DNA of 64,000 bases from NCBI GenBank assembly GCA_025642075.2, contig JAODUO010000528.1, positions 62,001-126,000 of the forward strand. Direction: 5' to 3'. Below, in pieces: positions 48,693 through 60,600 of the stretch; the first letter of the stretch is position 1, and every line of letters begins with the position of its first letter. Position numbers and translations under genes: made by a program. The notes beneath the pieces were generated by a model. It was not told where the DNA came from. It ran no database searches and saw only the letters and a list, made by a program, of their open reading frames with translations. The DNA is from Ridgeia piscesae. Taxonomy: Eukaryota; Annelida; Polychaeta; Sabellida; Siboglinidae.

Positions 48693-51600
48693 GTAAGTGA
48701 TAGACTAATCAGATAATCAACAATCAGGCTTTATTTGTGGTTAATGCCGACTTGATTTGTTGACTTTCACTTATAGTCTTAAAGCACTTATTTATAAATT
48801 TAATTACATTTCCTGTTCAATGTAAATGTGCCATTATAACCATCAACAATTCCCATAATCTGATTAGTGCTACTAACTTACATACATAGCTTGGGTGGTT
48901 TCATGAATGAACCTTGAACTGGTAAGAATCCTCATTCCAAAGATAATAAAAAAACAATACTTTTCCTTCCAGGTATCATAGTAGAATACATACAGGATGG
49001 GGCAAACATAACAATATATACAATACCATACACAATACATACCTATAAGCACGCTCAAATATTAGCTCAAATGCAACACATATTTAGCATGTTTATCTGA
49101 GCAGCCATTTCTCTTTAATGGCAGTACAAATCTTCCTGTGGAAGTGATGGCGTTCCCAGATTTTCCCTTCAACGAGGACCTTCCCTCCTTCGTGAAGCAC
49201 ACGGATGTGTGTCAGTACCTGGCTGACTACACTGATCACTTTCACCTGCGGGAACACATCAGAGTAGGTAAAACTATGTACCAGTTGACTGCACTGGGTG
49301 TTAAAGAGAAGCAATCATGTCACATTGTACTGCAGGGTTGGTACGTTTCCGGGAAAAACAGGGTTTTAGACAGGGCAGTTGGAAAAACTTGGTATTTACC
49401 GGAAAGTTTTATTTACTAGAAAATAGGTGGGAATAAGTCCATAATTTATAATACCCCTGGCTAGTTCCTGTAAATACACCTAGTCCATTTAGAATTTAGT
49501 TAATATTCACCTAAAGCTAACAGGTTAACTAGTTGTTAGTTCAGGTGTATCCTTGTATTTGTTTAAAGCATGAAGTCCCAGAATCAGTAGACCAGTGAAA
49601 ATATGCACTGTCTGTCGAGCATTCTGTTATTGAAGCACTGGTAACTGGTCGGTTAGCATCATGAGTGGCAGAGGAGGAAGACTGGTTGACAATGTGTGGC
49701 AATTTTTAGCACAATTGAAGAAGACAGCAAGAGGAAAAAGCCAAGTGCCTACAATGTCAGGCACATCTGAGTGCAAAGGCTGACCAACTGAGGATTCATC
49801 CTAGCAAATATGTGTTAAACAGGTAAATACCAATACCAGTGGTGGTACACATTATATCTAGATGAGACCACAATTAGATAGATTTTGATTAAAAATTGCA
49901 GTGTTGCAGCTAGAGTTTGAAAAGGACAGGGGCAGTTGGCAGATGAAGGGCACTTTTATGCGTGAACGACATTTTTGAGGGCACATCATTGAAGTATGTT
50001 TTTTTAGTAAATTTTCATAAAAAGGAGCTTGTGGGTAGTTGTGGCAGTATCATAATGACCAACCCAGCTGAAATGTATCCAGCCTACTCCAAACAGTCTT
50101 CATTCGCCAATGTGCAATGCATTAAAAACAGAGATGGGTAATTAAACTAAAATTATTTACCCACATCCACAATACTTTTCTACATACCAGGGACGAATTT
50201 GATGAGCCATTCTCCAGGTGGGACCACTGTTGCATTACTATTGTTTTACTGGGAAATATCAATTTAACATTCAATAACTGGTTATAATAGAAACTTAGTA
50301 GCAGGCATGAGAAACTTCCACGGAACCACGCAATTCCACGGTTCGTGAACCCGATTTGGCCGTTTCTGTAATTCGTCCAAATCCAAGTTTTCGTTTTTCT
50401 AATATGGGGGGGGAACTGCTCAGAAATAGATAACACATTAAACTTTTGTATCAATTCCTGGCGTGCCTTAGATCGCATTTGCGAATGTCATTCTACTAAA
50501 AGGTAAACTGTATTTCGATTAGCTAGGAACTGCGAATCAGGGCACAGGTTACAATTTGTGTACGTATACCACTGGGAAAAGTGCATGTTGCTATAGTAGA
50601 TCACTAAATAAGGCTGATTTTACTAAGTCAGAAATTTACATTCCCATTAATATGGTCATAATCGGGAAAGTGTCGTACCAGTGGAAATCTATATTTTTAG
50701 AATTAAAACATATATTTATAAGTAACATACTTACCTGGCTCCGTTGCTTCACAAGGTGCAATAGACTTGGCCATGCCCAAGTTGCTCGCCATAATTCATA
50801 AAATGAAAAAATGACCTATTCCCACAGCTCCCACCACTCCATCTAATCACTGAGTCTCTTCTCTTCTCACTTGGCAAAAAGGCTCGTACTGTGATGGGTA
50901 ATCTCCCTATAGTGGGGAAGGAGGGAGGGTGATATGGTGAAGCGACGGAGCAAGGTAAGTATGTTACTTATAAATACATATTTTAATTCTAAAAATATAG
51001 AATTTATTGCCTAACATAGACTTAGCCTGGCTCCGTCGCTTCACAAGGTGCAGAATCTAGGTGAATGGATGGTGGGATATAGACAATGTTACCTCTAATG
51101 ATCCGTAATGTTGGGTGCAGATTTGATTCTGCAGCCACTACTGGTCCTAGTTGAAGGAGATCGGCAGAATAGAGAGATAGATCCTTGAGATAAAATCGGT
51201 TAAGGTGTTATGACAACGCCAGGTATCAGCTCGAAGAATCTGTTCCATGGAGGCCTGTCTGTGGAATGCGAGCGATGCAGCCATGGATCGTACCTGGTGC
51301 GCCTTCACCTTGTGGGACTCAAGGAGAGGTGTAGGGGAATTTGTGTAGCAGTCCAGAATCGTTTCCGGATCCACCCGGAGATTGTGGATGGTACAATGTC
51401 TCGTTTATGCCCTGGTTTAAACGACACAAAGAGGAGGCGCTTGTGCTCCCTCCAAGGCATGGACCTTTCTAGGTAGAATCTTAGTGCCCATATTGGGAAT
51501 AGGAGTCGGTCTTCAGCCACGCCATTGCTCAAATGACGGTTAAGTGTTGGAATTGTGCATTAAAGTAGGCATTTCGGGCCCTTGCCCAATACTTGCGTCT

Positions 51601-54600
51601 TTGATATGAATGACAGGTCCATTGTAGTCGGGCATGTTCAAAGGCATGGATTTTGCCCCGACGTTTGCCGGAAGTAAGTGCGATGAGGAAAACTGTCTTC
51701 CATGTAAGCAGCTAATCCGATGTTTGGTCTAGTGGTTTGAAAGGTGGTTTTGTCAATGCTGACAAAATTAAGGCGAGATTCTACTCTGGAAATGATGTTG
51801 ATGGTGCCCGTTCCATTTCGATATTTTGAAGTAGCGACTTCAGTGCAGGATTCCTTCCTACTTCCGCACCGTAAGTGGCACGAAGTGTGTGTTGGCGTTG
51901 ATAGCCTGCAATGGTCGAGATGTCCAAATGTTTCTCCGTGTGAAGGTGGAGAAGAAAATCCGACACTACACTCTCAGTAGCCGAGAGTGGATTAATGTGT
52001 TGTATGTTACACCAAGCAGTGAAGATCCTCCACTTGGACTCAAAGATCACCAGACTAGACTCTCGCTGGGGTCTACTGACACGGCAGGCAACATCGACCG
52101 AAAGGATACCCTCCACGCATGTAGCTGGAGATTGGACGTATCTCGATGGATCTGACCTCAAGGCTGGAATAGTGACTGAGGAATGTTGGTTATCCGGAGT
52201 GGAGATTGTACCAACATCCCTAAGAGTAGTGGGAACCAGATCGCCTGGGGCCAGTGTGGGGCAATGAGGATCAGTTCGTACTGGTCCTGTTGGGCCTTCT
52301 CAAGCACCCGTGGCTGGTGGTGGGTACGCGTATGCCCACAGTGCCTTCCAGCTCATTAACAGAGTATCTGCTGCCATGGCTGATGGATCTGGAATAGGGG
52401 ACACAAATAGTGGAAGTTTGTCATTCCACCTTGTTGCAAACAGATCCAAAAATGGGATTCGCCTTTCCCGTGTCAGTGCTCGGAAGACAGATGGATGTAG
52501 AGACCATTCTGTACCTGACATCTGGGAAGGGCGTAGCAGAATGTCTGCAAGGACGTTCAATCTCCCGGGGATGTGTCGTGCTCGGAGTACTATTAGGTTG
52601 GCCTGACACATGAGAAGTAGTTTCTTGGTCCGTTTGCACAGCTGTATTGCTCGTGTTCAGCCCTGCTTGTTGATGTAGGACACTACAGTGGAGTTGTCTG
52701 ATGCAACCAGGACTGTTAGACCCATAAGCTTCCGCAGCCAGTGGAACATGGCTCTATGTATGGCTTCTAACTCGAGTATCTTGGTGTGAAGTGTTTTCTC
52801 AGTTGTTGTCGTCCATACACTGGACACCATCAATGCATTCCAATGTGCTCCCCAGCCGATGTTTGATGCATCCGTGAACAACTGAGTGTCTGGTTTGTCA
52901 GGGTAACTGGGGCTCCCTCAGAACATTGTGTGCTGACTTCCACCATTGGAAATATTTCTCCGCCGTGGGGGAAAGAGGTATCCACAAGTTGCTGGTTAAA
53001 ACATTGAAATCCCAATGTTGAGAGATGCAATGTTGGGCTTCGCGGGTGTGCAACCGTCCCAGAGGAACAATTTTCTCTGTGAATGCAAAGAGCCTGAGAA
53101 GGATCTGCCACGTATGAGCACATCCTCCTTGGCTTAGCAGAAATGAGCAAATCAGTCCTTGATTTTGTGATATTGATCCAGAGTTGGAGTGACTTGGAAG
53201 GAAACTAGGTCGAACTGGTATACCAGAAAAAGGAATTTCTGTTTTGGGATCAGTTCCGACTTCTTGTCGTGAATGAGGAGGCCCATCGTGTATCAGAGAT
53301 TGAGCGTTTGTACAGTGTCTCGGGGGCACTGGTCGTGAGATGGTGAATAGATGAGCCAGTCGTCCAGGTACTGACAGAGATTGATGCCCATCACGTGTAC
53401 CTGCATTTTGATCTCTGCCATATTCTTGGTGAATACCCAAGGTACTGGAGGAAGGCCAAACAGCAATGCCCAGAATTGGTATATGGTGTCCCGAGTCTGA
53501 AATCGAAGACATTTTCGGTAACCTCTGTGGATGGGTATGTGGAAATAGGTATCCACAAGATCGATTGAAGTGAAATCCCAATGATGGGAACTGGGCTTCC
53601 GGCAGCACAATAGGGTTGAACCGTTGCTAATCGTGCATTGGTAGTATAGGCTGTTCACAATGACGGTTGAGAATATCGTCCAACATGGACTAACGGTCAT
53701 GGTCTTGGACCATCTCTGGGGATGGCACCGGAGAAAACCCAAGAAAGCTGCCGCGAGATATGCTACATGTCTGTAGGCTACCCCTATCAGCGCGGGTTGT
53801 AGTGATGTTTACATGTGTCAGGCGCCTGCGTTTCTGCAACGGAGCAGCGTTTATACAAGCTAGCCCGCTTGTGGATGCACATCTAATAGTGTGGATTGTA
53901 ACGATGTTACATATGTCAGGAGGCTGCGTGTGTCTGAAACGGAGCAGCGTTTATACTATTCCATTCCTTACTTAATCAGTCCATTGTGAACAAGTGTCGT
54001 ACTTGTTGTCGACTGTAATACCGTGACAAGAGACTTGTTCGGATGATTATCGCCGCCGCGCATGAGTCTAGTGCAGACGGTGGCGTGCTCGCGAGTCGTC
54101 CGCAATTACATTAAAATTAAAATGGCGAAATCGAAAAACGTCTAATAATAGAAAAATACAACTAAAAAGTGGTCTGAAAACATTATAGCTCATTATATTG
54201 CAGAGGTGAAAATAAAATCAATAAACCGTAACTTCGTTTAAACAAAATATGATATCAGCTCACAAAACTGATAAATACGGAGCTACGCGAAGGCAAGACT
54301 TAAACAATGGCGGTGCCAAGTAAGAAGGGGAGAGACTCAGTGATTGGATGGGATGGTGGGAGCTGTGGGGATAGGTCATTGTTTCATTTTATTAATTATG
54401 GTGAGCAACTTGGGCATGGCCAAGTCTATTGCACCTTGTGAAGCGACAGAGCCAGGATAAGTCTATGTTGGGCAGTAAATACGTTTGTCATATACAACAG
54501 AAACAGTTTCCTCATATCTAGTACAAATTAATTACATAGTACCCGGTAATTGACTTTCCAGTACTTGGAAGTGCAACAGACTCCCTTGTTTTAAGCTACC

Positions 54601-57600
54601 TCATCCTGTCAGCAATATCAGTCTTTTTACATCACCCACCTGTCATAGAGCATATAGAACAAGCAGCATCTGGGTGCCTTGTTTGTTGACATTGGGCCGA
54701 CAAGGAAGTCTTTGAAGTGGTTCATTGGAAGCTGTCTCAGACATTTTAACCCCACTGGCAATTGCACTGGTAATTGGCCACCTGGCTACTGCTAAAGAAC
54801 TAATACAAGCCCCAGGGCAGGGCACAAGATAAAAGGCACAGGGTGCATCTAAATGAGGGCAGGGTGCTGCGCCCTTGGGAAAAGGCCTACCTGGAACACT
54901 GCTTTAAATCTTAACTAATCGTAACAGTGCACATATACGTTGCTAGTATATTCAAATTACCATTTTTGTCTGAAGTGTTCACATATTTATTCTTAAGTTC
55001 AAATTGAAAGTTGCCCCTGAATTTGTTTTAATTATTTCTGAATGAACAGTACTGTATGAGTTAATGTTATTATTATGCAATCTGGAAATGCCAGTATGCC
55101 ACATTTAATGGGAAACTTTAAAAAAATACAGATATCTTTCATCAACACAATACAGCTGTAATTGGAAACTTACAAATACATGTTAAATAGATTAGAACAT
55201 ACACCAAAACAAACCTGTTATATACTGTATATACATACATTATAATAATTATTACAAAGTAACAAGTGTTTTGGATGTTAATGTTAATTGACAAGTAAAA
55301 CCCTTTATAATTAATGTCCACTTGTTCATGAAACCACATACCAAGTGCTGCAGTTGACTACTCAGGCATGTTAGTGGAGACCAATCACCTCTGAGGAACA
55401 TATGCACATGACGTGGCTAACTGATGAAGAGATAGATAAAAATAAAGACTCCATTGTCTGTGATACAACCTAGTGTATTTTCTTTTAATTCACTTTCAAA
55501 TTTGACATAAAATCTCAAACACATTACTTTTATGTGTATATGTGTTTTAACACCACAAATAAAAACTGAAAGTTTACAGTACTCTGTAAACAGTTGGGCT
55601 GTACTGTGTATATCATTTTCAAAACACACACAAAAAAGAATCATAATGCATTGTAAAACCCACATATGTCCTAAGATCCTCGGAAGACTAACCCAAGATC
55701 ACTGTCACACTGAAGATGTATACTTCTGCCTACCTCCGTAGTTAAGTCAGTACTTTTAGTTCATTGTTCAATCTAATAGATATTTCCTTCCTTCATTCGT
55801 TTTCTAAAAGGTTATATTTGACATAGCCTCTCGAGTGTTATGCTAACAATGCGCCTGTTGTGTTGCCGAATATGCCAATTACATTCACAGGTGAGCTCAC
55901 AAACGTTGTATGTGACTTTTTTGTATTGCTTTGAGCAGATAACTAAATCCTGCATGTCATGGTGATCTTTCCCGATCCTATTTTATAATCATTGTCCACT
56001 AAGCTACTTGTATCTAAATTTGCAGTCACCTTTCTTAACATGCCACAAATTGCAAGTCAAATTTTGTTTTAAACATTTGTTATCAGAAGCTAAGATATAA
56101 TCATAAAAGGATAGAATAATCATGAAGATATTTCTATGTTGGCCTTTTTACTCATCACTATTTTATGTATACATATGGAGTATTTTATGTAAACATGGAC
56201 TTTTTGTGCATAATAAACATTATACAGTGTATATACAACCCATTCAGCATCTATTGAAAGAAGGCCCATCAATAAATCTCCACTATAACATTATTTTACG
56301 TTATGTATTTGTGTTTAATAATTGGGATAAAATACAAACAGAAAGATAAAAACAACCAGTACGGATGTATATTTACACATATATCATTATGGTGATGGTA
56401 CAGTAACTTGTATTGCAGAAATGGTTGAAATTTAATCCTTTTAAAAGTTTTTCTCAGGTAGTCTGGTATTTACCACTATTTGAGGTTTTCCCAGGACGGG
56501 ATTTTAATTTACTGGTATTTACCGTCCAGTTTTTACCAGGGTGGGGGAAAACATGCCAACCCTGCATTGTAGATGATTATGTTAAATATACAGTAAACGT
56601 TGCCCAAATGGGATCCTAAGATACATGCGAAAATCTGACCTAACGAAAGGAGCCCTGTCAACTGTCTGATCTCACTGTTGCCAAGTGTAAAATGATTCTG
56701 TCGTGGTGACAGCAGAGCAGAATGTGCATCAGTGACTGTCACTAAATGTGTTGTCATCACTGTCGCTCAGTGACTGTCACTAACTGTGTTATCATCACTG
56801 TCACTAACTGTGTTGTCATCACTGTCGCTCAGTGACTGTCACTAACTGTGTTGTCATCACTGTCGCTCAGTGACTGTCACTAACTGTGTTGTCATCACTG
56901 TAGCCCAGTGACTGTCACTAACTGTGTTGTCATCACTGTCGCTCAGTGACTGTCACTAACTGTGTTGTCATCACTGTCGCCCAGTGACTGTCACTAACTG
57001 TGTTGTCATCACTGTAGCCCAGTGACTGTCACTAACTGTGTTATCATAACTGTCACTCGGTGACTGTCACTAACTGTGTTGTCATCACTGTAGCCCAGTG
57101 ACTGTCACTAACTGTGTTGTCATCACTGTCGCCCAGTGAATGTCACTAACTGTTGTCATCACTGTTGCCCAGTGACTGTCACTAACTGTGTTGTCATCAC
57201 TGTTGCTCAGTGACTGTCACTAACTGTGTTGTCATCACTGTCGCCCAGTGACTGTCACTAACTGTGTTGTCATCACTGTCGCTCAGTGAATGTCACTAAC
57301 TGTGTTGTCATCACTGTAGCCCAGTGACTGTCACTAACTGTGTTGTCATCACTGTCGCCCAGTGACTGTCACTAACTGTGTTGTCATCACTGTCGCCCAG
57401 TGACTGTCACTAACTGTGTTATCATCACTGTCGCCCAGTGACTGTCACTAACTGTGTTGTCATCACTGTCGCCCAGTGACTGTCACTAACTGTGTTGTCA
57501 TCACTGTCACTCAGTGACTGTCACTAACTGTGTTGTCATCACTGTCGCTCAGTGACTGTCACTAACTGTGTTGTCATCACTGTAGCCCAGTGACTGTCAC

Positions 57601-60600
57601 TAACTGTGTTGTCATCACTGTCGCCCAGTGACTGTCACTAACTGTGTTGTCATCACTGTCGCTCAGTGACTGTCACTAACTGTGTTGTCATCACTGTCGC
57701 CCAGTGACTGTCACTAACTGTGTTGTCATCACTGTAGCCCAGTGACTGTCACTAACTGTGTTGTCATCACTGTAGCCCAGTGACTGTCACTAACTGTGTT
57801 GTCATCACTGTAGCCCAGTGACTGTCACTAACTGTGTTATCATAACTGTCACTCAGTGACTGTCACTAACTGTGTTGTCATCACTGTAGCCCAGTGACTG
57901 TCACTAACTGTGTTGTCATCACTGTCGCCCAGTGAATGTCACTAACTGTTGTCATCACTGTCGCCCAGTGACTGTCACTAACTGTGTTGTCATCACTGTC
58001 GCTCAGTGACTGTCACTAACTGTGTTGTCATCACTGTCGCCCAGTGACTGTCACTAACTGTGTTGTCATCACTGTCGCCCAGTGACTGTCACTAACTGTG
58101 TTGTCATCACTGTCGCTCAGTGACTGTCACTAACTGTGTTGTCATCACTGTAGCCCAGTGACTGTCACTAACTGTGTTGTCATCACTGTCGCCCAGTGAC
58201 TGTCACTAACTGTGTTGTCATCACTGTCGCCCAGTGACTGTCACTAACTGCGTTGTCATCACTGTCGCCCAGTGACTGTCACTAACTGTGTTGTCATCAC
58301 TGTCGCCCAGTGACTGTCACTAACTGTGTTGTCATCACTGTCACTCAGTGACTGTCACTAACTGTGTTGTCATCACTGTAGCCCAGTGACTGTCACTAAC
58401 TGTGTTGTCATCACTGTCGCTCAGTGACTGTCACTAACTGTGTTGTCATCACTGTCGCCCAGTGACTGTCACTAACTGTGTTGTCATCACTGTCGCCCAG
58501 TGACTGTCACTAACTGTGTTGTCATCACTGTCGCTCAGTGACTGTCACTAACTGTGTTGTCATCACTGTCGCCCAGTGACTGTCACTAACTGTGTTGTCA
58601 TCACTGTAGCCCAGTGACTGTCACTAACTGTGTTGTCATCACTGTAGCCCAGTGACTGTCACTAACTGTGTTGTCATCACTGTAGCCCAGTGACTGTCAC
58701 TAACTGTGTTGTCATCACTGTCGCTCAGTGAATGTCACTAACTGTGTTGTCATCACTGTCGCCCAGTGACTGTCACTAACTGTGTTGTCATCACTGTCGC
58801 CCAGTGACTGTCACTAACTGTGTTGTCATCACTGTCGCCCAGTGACTGTCACTAACTGTGTTGTCATCACTGTCGCTCAGTGACTGTCACTAACTGTGTT
58901 GTCATCACTGTAGCCCAGTGACTGTCACTAACTGTGTTGTCATCACTGTCGCCCAGTGACTGTCACTAACTGTGTTGTCATCACTGTCGCCCAGTGACTG
59001 TCACTAACTGTGTTGTCATCACTGTCGCCCAGTGACTGTCACTAACTGTGTTGTCATCACTGTCGCCCAGTGACTGTCACTAACTGTGTTGTCATCACTG
59101 TAGCCCAGTGACTGTCACTAACTGTGTTGTCATCACTGTAGCCCAGTGACTGTCACTAACTGTGTTGTCATCACTGTCGCCCAGTGACTGTCACTAACTG
59201 TGTTGTCATCACTGTCGCCCAGTGAATGTCACTAACTGTGTTGTCATCACTGTCGCCCAGTGACTGTCACTAACTGTGTTATCATCACTGTCGCCCAGTG
59301 ACTGTCACTAACTGTGTTATCATCACTGTCGCCCAGTGACTGTCACTAACTGTGTTGTCATCACTGTCACTCAGTGACTGTCACTAACTGTGTTGTCATC
59401 ACTGTAGCCCAGTGACTGTCACTAACTGTGTTGTCATCACTGTCGCCCAGTGACTGTCACTAACTGTGTTGTCATCACTGTCGCCCAGTGACTGTCACTA
59501 ACTGTGTTGTCATCACTGTCGCCCAGTGACTGTCACTAACTGTGTTGTCATCACTGTAGCCCAGTGACTGTCACTAACTGTGTTGTCATCACTGTAGCCC
59601 AGTGACTGTCACTAACTGTGTTGTCATCACTGTAGCCCAGTGACTGTCACTAACTGTGTTATCATAACTGTAGCCCAGTGACTGTCACTAACTGTGTTGT
59701 CATCACTGTAGCCCAGTGACTGTCACTAACTGTGTTGTCATCACTGTCGCCCAGTGAATGTCACTAACTGTGTTGTCATCACTGTCGCCCAGTGACTGTC
59801 ACTAACTGTGTTGTCATCACTGTAGCCCAGTGACTCACTAACTGTGTTATCATAACTGTCGCTCAGTGACTGTCACTAACTGTGTTGTCATCACTGTAGC
59901 CCAGTGACTGTCACTAACTGTGTTGTCATCACTGTCGCCCAGTGAATGTCACTAACTGTGTTGTAATCACTGTCGCCCAGTGACTGTCACTAACTGTGTT
60001 ATCATAACTGTCACTCAGTGACTGTCACTAACTGTGTTGTCATCACTGTAGCCCAGTGACTGTCACTAACTGTGTTGTCATCACTGTCGCCCAGTGAATG
60101 TCACTAACTGTTGTCATCACTGTCGCCCAGTGACTATCACTAACTGTGTTGTCATCACTGTCGCTCAGTGACTGTCACTAACTGTGTTGTCATCACTGTC
60201 GCCCAGTGACTGTCACTAACTGTGTTGTCATCACTGTCGCCCAGTGACTGTCACTAACTGTGTTGTCATCACTGTCGCTCAGTGAATGTCACTAACTGTG
60301 TTGTCATCACTGTAGCCCAGTGACTGTCACTAACTGTGTTGTCATTACTGTCGCCCAGTGACTATCACTAACTGTGTTGTCATCACTGTCGCTCAGTGAC
60401 TGTCACTAACTGTGTTATCATCACTGTCGCCCAGTGACTGTCACTAACTGTGTTGTCATCACTGTCACTCAGTGACTGTCACTAACTGTGTTATCATCAC
60501 TGTAGCCCAGTGACTGTCACTAACCGTGTTGTCATCACTGTCGCCCAGTGACTGTCACTAACTGTGTTATCATCACTGTAGCCCAGTGACTGTCACTAAC

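Larger units (their letters stand above)
49333..56564. mobile_element. 7.2-kb TIR element (hAT-like ends) carrying a nested DIRS-like copy
   Basis: The left end CAGGGTTGGTACGTTTCC and the right end, read inverted, CAGGGTTGGCATGTTTTCC are terminal inverted repeats. CATTGTA lies at 49323-49329 and again at 56565-56571, as a near-perfect target duplication (three extra bases on the left). Without the DIRS-like insert (about 50690-54480) it is about 3.4 kb. No transposase frame is seen. Related sequence is in MOB2 intron 1 (35295-36290). Confidence 0.78.
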
